A DNA stretch of 64,000 nucleotides. Source: Phragmitibacter flavus (GTDB lineage: Bacteria; Verrucomicrobiota; Verrucomicrobiia; Verrucomicrobiales; Verrucomicrobiaceae). The translations under genes and the position numbers were made by a program. Below are positions 56,701 to 64,000 of the stretch, piece by piece (position 1 is the first letter of the stretch; every line of letters begins with the position of its first letter). Location: positions 62,001-126,000 of the forward strand of contig NZ_VAUV01000013.1 of the NCBI RefSeq assembly GCF_005780165.1, read 5' to 3'. The notes under the pieces are model-generated. The model saw only the letters and a list, made by a program, of their open reading frames with translations. It did no database searches and was not told the DNA's origin.

Positions 56701-58465
56701 CCTCGACGACATCGCCATCAACAACAACGGTGGCGGCAATGTCAACCCCACCATCAACGTCGGCACCGGCATCCTCACCCTTGACGGCGACATCTCCGTC
56801 ACCTCCTCCAATGTCGCCAGCACCGCCACCATCACCGGCGGAACCCTTGCCTTGGGTGCCGCCACCCGCACCATCGACGTCGCTCCCATCATGCACGATG
56901 GCGAATACCTCTCCCCCGAACAAGCCGCCCTCAACATCGCCAGCATCATCTCCGGCACCGGTGTCGGCATCATCAAAACCGGCGAAGGCCTTCTCCAGCT
57001 GAGCGCGGCCAACAGCTTCAACGGCGGCATCGACCTCCAAGAAGGCGGTCTCGTCATTGCCAACGCCGCCGCCCTTGGCACCGGCACCCTCGAAATTGGC
57101 GACAACACCACCATCACCGCCGACGCCACCGCCCGCACCGTCACCAACGCCGTCACCATTGTTGGCGACTTCACCATGGGCGTTCGCGGACCCGTCGTCC
57201 CCGCCGCCCTGACCCTTTCTGGAGCGATCGGCTGGGGAAGCAACCAAACGCATGAAGTTACCGTCAACAGCAACCCGACCATTGCCCAGACCATTTCCGG
57301 TGCCATCAGCGGCAGCGGCGGCATCATCAAAGAAGGCATCGGCACCCTCGCCCTTACCGGCAACAACAGCAGCACCCTCGACTGGACTGCCGCCGGAGCC
57401 ATCACGGTCAATCAAGGCACCCTGCGCATCAGCACCGACAACGCTTTGGGCATCGCACCCGCTACCACCACGGCCGCCAATATCGTTCTCAATGATGGTG
57501 CCCTTTCCGCCAGTGCGAATGTCACCCTCAACGCTTCCCGCGGCATTGCCCTCGGCGACGAAACCGGCTCCGGCACCGGCATTCTTGATATCGTCACAGC
57601 AGGTCAAACCCTCGCCTACGCCGGGACCATCACCGACAACGGCACCGGCTCCGACAACCTCCTCAAGACGGGTGCCGGCCAGCTCACCCTTAACGGCACC
57701 AACACCTACTCCGGCAACACCACCATCGCCTCCGGCACGCTTGCCCTTGGTGCCAACGGCTCCATCAACAACTCCGAGAAAATCACGGTTGTGTCAGGTG
57801 CCACTTTTAATGTCACCGCCGTCACCGGTGGCTACCAACTCACCTCCGGTCAAACCATTGAAGGCGCCGGCACCGTCACCGGTCCCACGGTCGCCCTCTC
57901 CGGCTCCATCATCGCCCCCGGCACCGGCGTCAACCATGAAGCCGAAAGACTCACCTTCGCCAGCGGACTCACTCTCAATGCCGGATCCTTCGTTGACCTG
58001 CAAATCACCACGCCTACCTTTGTCAGCACCAACAGTTTCGACGGCAACCTCGTCGGCTCTGCAGGCTACCTCACCTACGTTTCCACCAATGGAGTCGGCC
58101 AGAAAGAGCACGACCAGCTCAACATCACCGGCACCCTTACCCAACAAGACGGCGCTCAATTCCGCGTGTTCTCCGACGGCTTTGTTCCTGCCTACGGTCA
58201 AATCTTCAACCTCATCGACTGGACCACCAGCTTCCTCGCGTCTGCCAACCTTGGACCATCAGGAGAATTCTATCGCGACGGCTCCACCGATGGCATCTAC
58301 GACCTCGACCTCCCCGACATCTCCAGCTACGGACTTCTCTGGGACATGCAAAGTTTCGCCACCCATGGCGTCCTCGTTGTCGTCCCCGAACCCAGCCGCG
58401 TCCTTCTGCTGCTCCTCGCCCTCAGCTTCGCCATCACCCGACGCCGTCGGCAGGCAAACCATTGA
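50747..58465 (+). CDS. Giant autotransporter-strand-repeat protein with PEP-CTERM anchor
   Basis: 2572 residues. Signal peptide (HFICSVILLCVSIFPQQSEG), then beta-helix made of many autotransporter-associated strand repeats (type TIGR02601). Clear copies begin LTKNGAGTLYLANTVNTYTG (~327), LTKSGAGLLVLTGNNDYTGN (~735), FTKLGSGTWNLTGSSTFTGA (~1150), LTKTGNGTVTLGASNLYTGA (~1455), IIKTGEGLLQLSAANSFNGG (~2075) and LLKTGAGQLTLNGTNTYSGN (~2305). There is no outer-membrane barrel. Instead the end is a PEP-CTERM signal: VVPEPSRVLLLLLALSF plus RRRR. It is expected to be processed by an exosortase and displayed on the surface, with an adhesin or fibre role inferred. Long Asn/Thr/Gly-rich, codon-repetitive DNA. 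Confidence 0.92.
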   Translation: MTKLCPHHPHALHFICSVILLCVSIFPQQSEGADGTWSNLLGGAWDTPGNWTSNTIADGAGFTANFGNLNIITANQTIDLNSDRTIGHLRLGDNNTTDRRSYLLSTSNLSTLTFDNSPNATNSTIIQLGNSNGDTVSAPLSLNSSLSLINAATDRTLTVSGNISTATTGLKTITIPGTVFPAFGSSPYASSPNVGPIALSGNITDGTGQIGVLVDSPGGTNLTLSGTNTFTGGVTLNDGTLTLNTTAAAIGSSATALTINGGMFNVTTASLTITNAVAMNGDYTFIGSQSFSQNGPMTMGKDIILTVNASQYNFNGVLGDGGNAYTLTKNGAGTLYLANTVNTYTGGTVVEGGKLVVRRITSLGGTGRNVLVTRGASLSIVTDPLNQAFLDRIDTSSVGFVGAWNTASSSNLDLSDLPNMILGSASGTSTYSGTITPYANTFKLGGSSGTTTVISSSLAGAGRSLEAGVKGLNVGNVTLSGDNTYDGNTTLRGPITLQLNGNTGKINDLSNVVITGNSTFRYDNTGAAAAISETFANLQLQAGDATILSQRSTAFDTTLTFNNILRSSGATANFTVGGTGATTALNKVTLTTAPAAEAFLDQGLFVAGNNYAAYDSGGFIRALSYVTDANTSTVTAGTTMASGTDSHVDLTGSISAQTTDAIRSLRITAANNVTLAAGATLTISEGGILKSGANATTISGGTGITSGAEELIIRADASGDTVNLNTNILATSTGGLTKSGAGLLVLTGNNDYTGNTTLNAGTLRAMGTQTLGADDIIINAGTLDLRANGITNGTPEALIFGNNVQIEGDSTIIVNNLTSSGSIRNKTIQMGDLTIGGNTLTVTNSNGYGLEFAGTTNLSLSAIGNTTLNIGSSSVSPLTQGLTLSGKVTGTSHLTIRGAGTVQLTNDTNDFTGNLHITGGVLAASSDGALGNLANQIKLTEATSASTFRALDTFYTDRTLQLGNNVSINNVIQVVAGKTFTLNTAFQGNNGFLKSENGTFEINANNSTWDGHITIQDGVVKASNSGALGTTAGSTWVNNQESALHLNGGAAGITIADDLYLLNTGVSNSGALHSLAGAGTNTVSGKITLNGFSSIGVETGGNLNLTNTTAITGDNTLHASGLLNNNFAFTLTGGGNGTLAAGIATGANTFTKLGSGTWNLTGSSTFTGAAIVNDGTLILSGTEGKLSTGSAWQISPGATLVLDNTNGHLDNRLGARGIHFGGNLTIIGDASATTIETISGSNLLTGNTASTLTLDAHDTQSLTFQVNSGSFNRNAQGTSLYRGDNLGNTPGAGVATMKATTAPTFIGQTGAANTTNRGILSWALVDQTTTGLGQGFATYDPTNGIRLLNADEQLSYVHGLVNGVAGSNSNIAVIESKGTLAPYTINSLNLGDGGGIDIQPLTTLTLESGGLLATTGNTGIHGGILQTSSNRELIIHALSDLEITSVVANFNAGLTKTGNGTVTLGASNLYTGATTINQGTLKLNGGDHTLLGGQILNVNTGGTLDLNGTTQYVGILRSLGSSNNEIPQTGGTITTTNGPATLVANQTSSSTFAGQITGAVSLIISNTNTLALSGNIAHTGSTLINGGITSIRNNGALSLTSGIDVQYGSLRLENHFLSDNSDRIADDIDITLRGGTLSLYGRAGGTTTETVGNVSLAQGLNTITSATGSNNGNLMPQASILTLTSLTRDASSGATVNFGQSYSGTSSERLGIIASTAGSSENILVSGGFTNTNNLVGPWAIYTAYFNTNPLEFVSYDSAGGFGALNAAGFAQYDGTTLPATAQPNQNIRITASAAVASGGLNINALNIVSNSTVNSPVVSFAAATDILNLTSGALAVSQDANITSLPMIGSVPNEGRLTAGGTTPTAPVDLFIYYQNNNTANALTINSAIIDNPNNGGQPLRLIVNGTNFGKYPVTLASNLNSYTGGTIVNGSELRIGNASAAGNLVGGGLTLNGSNVIQVNGTIAQQDITLNGSSVLTLVGNNTLDDIAINNNGGGNVNPTINVGTGILTLDGDISVTSSNVASTATITGGTLALGAATRTIDVAPIMHDGEYLSPEQAALNIASIISGTGVGIIKTGEGLLQLSAANSFNGGIDLQEGGLVIANAAALGTGTLEIGDNTTITADATARTVTNAVTIVGDFTMGVRGPVVPAALTLSGAIGWGSNQTHEVTVNSNPTIAQTISGAISGSGGIIKEGIGTLALTGNNSSTLDWTAAGAITVNQGTLRISTDNALGIAPATTTAANIVLNDGALSASANVTLNASRGIALGDETGSGTGILDIVTAGQTLAYAGTITDNGTGSDNLLKTGAGQLTLNGTNTYSGNTTIASGTLALGANGSINNSEKITVVSGATFNVTAVTGGYQLTSGQTIEGAGTVTGPTVALSGSIIAPGTGVNHEAERLTFASGLTLNAGSFVDLQITTPTFVSTNSFDGNLVGSAGYLTYVSTNGVGQKEHDQLNITGTLTQQDGAQFRVFSDGFVPAYGQIFNLIDWTTSFLASANLGPSGEFYRDGSTDGIYDLDLPDISSYGLLWDMQSFATHGVLVVVPEPSRVLLLLLALSFAITRRRRQANH

Positions 58466-58487
58466 ATTTCAACGCCACCGCGGCAAG

Positions 58488-60242
58488 TCAATCCCCATAC
58501 CTTGTTCGCAGACGACTAACCGCTTGCTGCACTTTCAAATCCAACTGACGAAACCCCTGCAATTCTTCCAGCACTCTGCGCGCCTCAGGCACGTTCCCCA
58601 ACTCGAACTCCATCTCCGCCAACATCACCAGCGGAATCGCATCATTTCTTGAAGTCAGCTCACAAGCACGGGCAAAAGCATCGCGCGCAACACGCACGTC
58701 ACGCTGTGGATTCCCTGGCGCACAAAGCACCAGCCCCAGATTGCGCCAGGCATTCGCAAACCCTGGCGAAGAATTAACCGCCCGGCGAAATGCCTCAATC
58801 GCCTCGACCGGCTCCCCGCTGTCACGAAGACTGTTGCCCATGTTATACCAAACCCGGGCATCTTCGGGAGCTATCTTCAATGCACGCCGAAAAAGATCCA
58901 TCGCCTCCCGATGTTGCGCCGACCTTTGGTGCATCGCACCAAGATTACCCAAGACTACCGGATTACGTGGTTGAATCCGCTCCGCGTGAGTCAACAAGGT
59001 CCATCCATCGCGCCAGGTGGCACATTGCCGATAAGAAAGCACCATCAAGCCACAACACAGCAATCCAGCAAACCCCACTCTCCCCTTATAAAACTTTCCA
59101 CCACGACCCGCCACCCAAAGACCAAAGAAAAGAAATGCTCCAGTAAGTGGTAAGTAACTATACCGATCAGCGGTATAGCTGGTCCCCACATAAAAAATTC
59201 CGGCAGAAGGCAGCGCACCGACCAAAAACCACATAGCAGCGAAAAATAGATCCGGATATCTCCTGCGCCACCACCATACCATTAGCATTCCGAAGATCAG
59301 CAATACCCAAAACAATAGCGACACCCACAAATTATCCTCTGGATAAGCATAGTGAAACGTCAACCCAAATGGCACGAACAGATGCCATAAAGTAAAAAAC
59401 AAACCACCCGGCAGGTGCAACAACCGATAACTCAACGAAAGATGATGCATCCACTCCCCATGACTTCCCTTTCCCTGAAACCACAACGTCATCACACTGA
59501 TCACCAAGGCAATCCCGAACCACCACCGCCATTCAATCAGTTTCGTCCACCAAAACCGCCATCCCCATGATCGTTCACCCGCTTTCCAACCCAGAGCGAG
59601 AATCGCGAGCACCGGCAAAATCACCGTCGAAGGTTTTGCCATCATCGCAGCCAGGAAAAACATCCACGCCCACGACCGCCTCCCCGTCACGATCATCCAC
59701 AACGAACTGAAGAAAAACAGCCCGCTCAAGACCCCCTTCCGGTCACTGATCCACGCGACGGATTCCACATGCAGCGGATGAATCGCAAACAGCAGCGCCG
59801 CCACCAAACCCGCCAGGGGTGATGCCGTCAGCCTCCATGCGAACAGATACACCATCCAAGAAGTCAGACAATGCAGCAAAACACTGGTTAAGTGATGTCC
59901 CCCCGCCCGCTCAACTCCAAACACCTGCACATCCGTCATGTGCGAAATCCAAGTCAGCGGATGCCAAAGATTCTCCACACCCGCATGAGCCACTTGCAGC
60001 CCGGAATCATGATAGGTCAATGCCCATCGTATCCCTTCCACCGTCAGCCCACCATTGACGTAACCATTCCCCAGCACCATCTCCGGGTCATCGTAGGGCA
60101 CAAATCCAAAGTGGACCGCTTGACCAAATACCAACCCCACGACCAGGACAATCAGCACCAAGGCTGCCCGGGGCTCGTTCCCAAACCACTTGTCGATGCT
60201 TTCAAAAAAGGCATTCACCGTTCTGCGTGCCTTTTCCTCCAT
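58488..60242 (-). CDS. Polytopic GT-C-like membrane protein with TPR domain
   Basis: 584 residues. Around ten hydrophobic helices in residues 25-415, with an early acidic loop (VPYDDPEMVLGNGYV) and FAIHPLHVESVAWISDRKG, as in TMTC/ArnT-type GT-C glycosyltransferases that use lipid-linked sugars. The C-terminal ~160 residues are tetratricopeptide repeats (NPVVLGNLGAMHQRSAQHREA, DARVWYNMGNSLRDSGEPVEA, FANAWRNLGLVL). Lying between two PEP-CTERM genes, it may glycosylate surface proteins; this is inference. It converges on the giant gene with 22 bases between. Confidence 0.78.
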   Translation of the reverse strand: MEEKARRTVNAFFESIDKWFGNEPRAALVLIVLVVGLVFGQAVHFGFVPYDDPEMVLGNGYVNGGLTVEGIRWALTYHDSGLQVAHAGVENLWHPLTWISHMTDVQVFGVERAGGHHLTSVLLHCLTSWMVYLFAWRLTASPLAGLVAALLFAIHPLHVESVAWISDRKGVLSGLFFFSSLWMIVTGRRSWAWMFFLAAMMAKPSTVILPVLAILALGWKAGERSWGWRFWWTKLIEWRWWFGIALVISVMTLWFQGKGSHGEWMHHLSLSYRLLHLPGGLFFTLWHLFVPFGLTFHYAYPEDNLWVSLLFWVLLIFGMLMVWWWRRRYPDLFFAAMWFLVGALPSAGIFYVGTSYTADRYSYLPLTGAFLFFGLWVAGRGGKFYKGRVGFAGLLCCGLMVLSYRQCATWRDGWTLLTHAERIQPRNPVVLGNLGAMHQRSAQHREAMDLFRRALKIAPEDARVWYNMGNSLRDSGEPVEAIEAFRRAVNSSPGFANAWRNLGLVLCAPGNPQRDVRVARDAFARACELTSRNDAIPLVMLAEMEFELGNVPEARRVLEELQGFRQLDLKVQQAVSRLRTRYGD

Positions 60243-60259
60243 GCCGCGACCGCATCACT

Positions 60260-61300
60260 TCAGGCGCGACCCATCCGGCGCCGACGCCCCACGATCAAGA
60301 GAATGCCTGCAGCACCCACAAAAAAGGCACTGGAAGGCTCTGGGACAGGTGGGACGTTGGAAAAGTTGGCATGTTGCTGACCATCCATGGAAACCGTAAA
60401 TTCGGTTCCCGCCGCGAATGCAGCTCCCCCGTCCAGGCTGATATTCCAAGTCATCGAATAAATATACAAAAGATCGGCATCGGTGGCAGTCACGAAATTG
60501 TTGCCTCCGCTGTAGTCATATCCGCGGACCAAAAGGAAGTGCTCGCTCGTCTGACCTAACGTTTGAATCAGACCAGTAAATCCATTGGACAAGAAAGTCG
60601 TCGCCCCGGCTTCATTGCGGTTCGCCCATCCCAACGACGCAAGCGGGTTTGCATTGGCGGGTAGTCCAACGACAAACTGGCCTGACGCAGTTGGCGCGGG
60701 ATGCACGCCACCAAAAGCCATCGAAACATTGAAGTCATTCGGACTCAAACCGCTCCCCGCACTCACCAAACCCAGCGCACCGCCAATGGGCAGTCCATTA
60801 AGCACTGTGGTTGCGATATCCCTACGGGACGCAATCGGTTGGGTGTAGCTCATGGTCATGCTGATTTGCGTTACGTTCCCAGCGAAACCTGTCAGTCCGA
60901 AGCTGTTATACATCTCGTTTCCACCATCATAGTTGATGGAATTCACCACCTGCAGATCTGCTGTGCCCCCGGTCAACGCAAAGGAGATGGTGGCCCCAAA
61001 ATCACTGGAAACCCGGTTCGTCGGATAAATGGACCCAGCATCAATCGTGAACGTTCCCGCCGAAAAATCCTGCACCAGCACGTCCTTGTTGATCCCACCG
61101 GTCAAAAAATTGCCCGCGTCCAAATTTGCTTGGACCGTTCCGTTGCCCGACCAGGACGCGCCACTGATCTGACCACTATTGTTGGTAGATATATCAAATG
61201 GTAAAACCGCGAAGCTCTGCAATGCATTGATGAGAAATACTGATGTCACCACAGCAATGCTCACAACTTTCCGTCGAGGTAAAATATCTTCAGTTCGCAT
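60260..61300 (-). CDS. PEP-CTERM sorted surface protein
   Basis: 346 residues from ATG 61300 with a signal peptide (VVSIAVVTSVFLINALQSF). Beta-rich passenger (FDISTNNSGQISGASWSGN, FGATISFALTGGTADLQVV, NFVTATDADLLYIYSMTW). The C-terminal sorting signal is PPVPEPSSAFFVGAAGILL then RRRRMG, the exosortase recognition form. It starts the minus-strand pair with the GT-C/TPR gene (17 bases between), likely co-transcribed. Function of the passenger unknown. Confidence 0.85.
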   Translation of the reverse strand: MRTEDILPRRKVVSIAVVTSVFLINALQSFAVLPFDISTNNSGQISGASWSGNGTVQANLDAGNFLTGGINKDVLVQDFSAGTFTIDAGSIYPTNRVSSDFGATISFALTGGTADLQVVNSINYDGGNEMYNSFGLTGFAGNVTQISMTMSYTQPIASRRDIATTVLNGLPIGGALGLVSAGSGLSPNDFNVSMAFGGVHPAPTASGQFVVGLPANANPLASLGWANRNEAGATTFLSNGFTGLIQTLGQTSEHFLLVRGYDYSGGNNFVTATDADLLYIYSMTWNISLDGGAAFAAGTEFTVSMDGQQHANFSNVPPVPEPSSAFFVGAAGILLIVGRRRRMGRA

Positions 61301-61816
61301 AACTATATTAAAACATCTCATTTCATCAGCCACGTTCACGAGGGCACGAATCGGCACATCAATTAAATCCATTACTTTAGCAAGGTGTAATATCAACCTA
61401 TTAGTTTAAAGTTTTTTCGACTTCGCTTCGTTCAACACTTCCGACTGCTGCATCGCCATTTAATCATCTTTGTCTTCGAGGCCTTTCAATAATCTCTGCA
61501 GTTGGTCGAATTTCAGGCAAGTCAGTCAATAACAACTGGACACAAAAATCCCGACTTGTAACGTTCAATGATTTACTTAATAAGTTATTCTAATCGCTGG
61601 CGATTTATCTCTACCTAGGTTTGAAACTTTCACCATCAAACCGTTAATCCCCTCACTTCTAGTCATAAGTTCCACTAATCCTGAAAGTTAAACCGACACG
61701 CCATGGCGCTCGACTTTCCCGAGCTGTTGCCATGCTTCGTCTACCGCAGTGTTTTCATATTACCAAGCCCCTTGACGACCTCCCCCATCTTGGGCGCTGA
61801 AACCTCCCCTTGTCCA
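61301..61816. other. Long AT-rich intergenic region
   Basis: 516 bases between the PEP-CTERM start and the TolB-like stop. More AT-rich than the rest of the window, especially 61430-61690. No open frame here has coding character. It probably contains the promoter of the PEP-CTERM/GT-C pair and perhaps a decayed gene; no hairpin with a T-run was found. Confidence 0.5.
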
Positions 61817-62749
61817 TTAACGACTGACCGATGGAAACCACGCATTCGGAAACAGCGTCTCAATCGAGTTGTCCTCCAGCTTCAACCGGTAAACCCGCAT
61901 CGTCATGTCGACGACATCTCCCTCGCCTTTTTTAATATCGTCTCCCGTGAATCCGGTGAACACCACTGACTTTCCATCCAGGCTCACCACTGGCTGCCCA
62001 ACGTGCAGTCCTTTGGGACTGATCCTCTCCGGCTTGCCCGCTTCCAGATCAAGATCAGCTTTCATCAGGCAGTTCGATGGCCCCTGGATGTCTTTGATCT
62101 CGTCCTCCATCACTACAAAATTGCCCACCACGGTTTTCCCATCCGGCAACACCCAAAAGTTGCAGTCGCTCGCCGCATAAGGCTGCCCAAACAAATCCTG
62201 CAACCCCTTGCTCCATGCCACCGCGCCATCGAGTTTCAGTTGCACCAGCGCCTTCATGTCATGCGCCATGGGTTCACCCGTTTTCAAGTTCCATCCTGCG
62301 AGATACAAATCTTCGTCCGCCTTCAACCCGTCTCCCAAAAGCCTGAATCCCGTGCCGTCCGGTTTGATGACGCCCACCTTCCAGTGCTTCGCCCCGAGGT
62401 GATGAAACGCAATCAAATCACCATCTGGCGACCAGCTTCCCCCATAAACTTCACGACCCTCAATCGGCAACTGGCGCTGTTCTCCCGTCGCCAGGTCCAC
62501 GATCGCCAGCTTGCGACCTTCTTTGAGAAACAAGGTGATCAGCAACTGCGTCCCGTCTGGTGAAAGCGCGGGATCATTCCCCCCTTTGACCTTGGCCACC
62601 AACCCCTCCTTCTCGCCCTTTTCCGTAACCACCCGGGCATCGTGATCTTCCCCTGCATCATACGGCACATAGGCATACCGCGTCTCGGCCAGCACCGGAG
62701 TCGATATCAACCCGGCCAACAAAACAACTTTACTCAATTTTGCGATCAT
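61817..62749 (-). CDS. Exported TolB-like beta-propeller protein
   Basis: 310 residues with a signal peptide (MIAKLSKVVLLAGLISTPVLA). PD40/TolB-type blades: GGNDPALSPDGTQLLITLF, YGGSWSPDGDLIAFHHLGA, VGVIKPDGTGFRLLGDG and QPVVSLDGKSVVFTGF. The propeller is short (4-5 blades) and lacks the TolB N-terminal domain, so it is not TolB itself. Role unknown; a periplasmic sensor or binding function is possible. Confidence 0.75.
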   Translation of the reverse strand: MIAKLSKVVLLAGLISTPVLAETRYAYVPYDAGEDHDARVVTEKGEKEGLVAKVKGGNDPALSPDGTQLLITLFLKEGRKLAIVDLATGEQRQLPIEGREVYGGSWSPDGDLIAFHHLGAKHWKVGVIKPDGTGFRLLGDGLKADEDLYLAGWNLKTGEPMAHDMKALVQLKLDGAVAWSKGLQDLFGQPYAASDCNFWVLPDGKTVVGNFVVMEDEIKDIQGPSNCLMKADLDLEAGKPERISPKGLHVGQPVVSLDGKSVVFTGFTGDDIKKGEGDVVDMTMRVYRLKLEDNSIETLFPNAWFPSVSR

Positions 62750-62939
62750 AATAAAACCATTAGAACATGGATTGTTTATCCTTCCATGTGAAAGTGTGAC
62801 GAGAAAAAAAGATCAATTCATTTGTCACGGCGATGATGAATGGCACATCCGCTTTTCAACCGATCCATGACTCGCTCAGATGTTCGGACCAGACACTCCA
62901 TTGAAAATCAAACTGAACCATAGATACTTCCCGCTCTTC

Positions 62940-63560
62940 ATGAAAACCAAACTTCTCCTCGGCCTTGCGCTTGCCTTTGCCGCCACCTCCATTGCCCATG
63001 CTGACATCGTCATCGAGCAAACCATCGAGAGCTCCGTGCAGCCGACCTCCAAGATGACCATGAAGATGAAGGGCAGCAAACTTCGCACCGATATCGGCGA
63101 CCAGATGACCTCCATTCTTGACACCGAAACCTTCGACAGCATCACCCTGATGCACCCCAACAAAACCATCATCAAGGGCGATGGTGCCCAGCTCAAAGCC
63201 GCAGCCGCCACCGCCACGGAGGACCTCTCCATGAAACCTGTCGACACCGGCAAAACCGAAAAAGTCGGCGGATACAACTGTTCCGTTTGGACCGTCGACG
63301 TCGCCGGTTCTAAAATCACCATCTGGGCCACCAAAGACTACCCCGACTACGCCGCCATCAAGGCCGAACTCGATGTTCAAACCAAAGCCAGCGGCCAACC
63401 CAATCCCATGGCCGCCATCGACGGCATGGTCATGAAAACCGTCGCTGAAATCGCCGGCACCAAAATGACCACCACCCTTGATTCCGCCAAAAAAACCCCG
63501 GTGGACGATTCCGAATTTGCCACTCCCGCTGGCTACACCGAAATGGTGATGCCTAAATAA
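62940..63560 (+). CDS. DUF4412-like secreted protein, copy 2
   Basis: 206 residues from ATG 62940 (MKTKLLLGLALAFAATSIAHA). Same order of blocks as copy 1 at 49515: IVIEQTIESSVQPTSKMTMK, RTDIGDQMTSILDTETFDS, TEKVGGYNCSVWTVDVAGSK, ITIWATKDYPDYAAIKAEL and KKTPVDDSEFATPAGYTE. The two Cys-containing GYxC blocks are conserved. The paired upstream phrase and downstream hairpin indicate duplication of a whole gene unit. Function unknown. Confidence 0.82.
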   Translation: MKTKLLLGLALAFAATSIAHADIVIEQTIESSVQPTSKMTMKMKGSKLRTDIGDQMTSILDTETFDSITLMHPNKTIIKGDGAQLKAAAATATEDLSMKPVDTGKTEKVGGYNCSVWTVDVAGSKITIWATKDYPDYAAIKAELDVQTKASGQPNPMAAIDGMVMKTVAEIAGTKMTTTLDSAKKTPVDDSEFATPAGYTEMVMPK

Positions 63561-63597
63561 CCAGACAAATCACGCCAACACTTATATTTGCCTCAAG

Positions 63598-63634
63598 CGG
63601 CATTCGAGCGTCCCTCGAATGCCGTTTCTTTTTT
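63598..63634 (+). terminator. Rho-independent terminator after DUF4412 copy 2
   Basis: CGGCATTCGAG-CGTCC-CTCGAATGCCG, a perfect 11-bp stem, followed by TTTCTTTTTT. It is the intact form of the hairpin at 50167-50192. Confidence 0.9.
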
Positions 63635-63635
63635 G

Positions 63636-63650
63636 CCGACGTGTCGTCGG
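63636..63650. repeat. REP-like hairpin (CCGACG class)
   Basis: CCGACG-TGT-CGTCGG directly follows the terminator T-run; same class as the hairpins at 31296 and 34531. Confidence 0.65.
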
Positions 63651-63671
63651 GCCACAGGAACCAGGTCCCTC

Positions 63672-64000
63672 CTAAAGTCCCAGCACCGCACTCGTCCACG
63701 CATGCATCTGATTCAGCAACTGCGGATTCTGCGACATCGATTCCCCCCTCGTCGGCACCATCGCCTTCACCTTCTCCTGCCACTCGGCCGACTCAAACTT
63801 CTCTTCAAAACACTGTTTGATCAGCGTCAGCATGATACTCACCGCCGTCGAAGCTCCTGGTGAAGCCCCCAACAATGCCGCGATGCTGCCATCCCCCGCC
63901 GCCACCACTTCGGTGCCAAACTGCAAAATGCCTCCTTTCACCGGGTCCTTCTTGATCACCTGCACCCGCTGCCCCGCCTCCTCCAATCGCCAGTCCGCCC
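63672..64000 (-). CDS. mqo: Malate:quinone oxidoreductase, C-terminal part (start outside window)
   Basis: The frame is open to the window edge, so the gene begins beyond 64000; about 109 residues are visible. The end of the Mqo family is seen in [41 protein letters not shown] and [18 protein letters not shown]-dependent, membrane-associated oxidation of malate to oxaloacetate with reduction of quinone. Convergent with DUF4412 copy 2. Confidence 0.9.
   Translation of the reverse strand, partial: ADWRLEEAGQRVQVIKKDPVKGGILQFGTEVVAAGDGSIAALLGASPGASTAVSIMLTLIKQCFEEKFESAEWQEKVKAMVPTRGESMSQNPQLLNQMHAWTSAVLGL

Noticed and set aside
61703-61969. 88-codon plus frame upstream of and overlapping the TolB-like gene end
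   Set aside because: Overlaps the real gene on the other strand, with no signal, family or codon bias.

Overview
The window reads as chromosome of a member of the phylum Verrucomicrobiota, probably order Verrucomicrobiales. The grounds are a double-length UvrA (PVC superphylum style), two PEP-CTERM proteins, one of them a giant autotransporter-strand-repeat protein, an LpxC-FabZ fusion, SLA1-homology and DUF1343/NamZ proteins, a secreted PQQ-propeller protein, and a propeller plus cytochrome c protein. Coding DNA is GC-rich and the genes are densely packed. No rRNA, tRNA, CRISPR array or prophage was seen.

Layout. 1-5.4 kb: the end of an AspT/YidE-type transporter, a sialate O-acetylesterase and a TonB-dependent receptor. 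5.5-9.3 kb: a GT4 glycosyltransferase with an extra C-terminal domain, translationally coupled to a GH130 enzyme and closed by a clear terminator. 9.3-20.3 kb: a long minus-strand run. namZ, rsfS, a small membrane protein, cinA, a fibronectin-type protein, dnaN and a lipoprotein end at a terminator; then come tyrA-aroA-cmk-plsC. 20.4-28.7 kb: small secreted proteins, a TIM-barrel isomerase, the PQQ propeller, the cytochrome protein and a Tat-exported Gfo/Idh oxidoreductase. 28.7-30.8 kb: lpxA and lpxC-fabZ for lipid A. 31-38.7 kb: a CreBCD-like system in which creD, two tandem paralogous small proteins and creB lie together, while creC sits beyond an opposite-strand beta-helix gene. 38.75-44.5 kb: the 1930-residue UvrA. 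44.5-46.6 kb: a REP-associated transposase with a nonsense codon, a VapBC toxin-antitoxin pair and a cupin pseudogene. 46.6-50.5 kb: an OmpA-family protein, a secreted repeat protein, a DUF4412 protein and a ParA fragment. 50.7-61.3 kb: a surface-protein block with the 2572-residue repeat protein, a GT-C/TPR membrane protein and a second PEP-CTERM protein. 61.8-64 kb: a TolB-like propeller, a second DUF4412 paralog and the start-truncated end of malate:quinone oxidoreductase.

The most unusual layer is repetitive DNA rather than a gene. Paired-hairpin REP-like elements with strict 8-3-8/5/8-3-8 geometry occur after the cytochrome gene and twice in frame inside uvrA, with matched changes in both arms. 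A related hairpin pair, duplicated exactly, brackets the transposase gene. In addition, arrays of seven-base tandem units, each array with its own sequence, sit at gene ends and in uvrA. Several stop codons lie inside these repeats. This suggests that repeat insertion has been shaping protein ends and linkers here.
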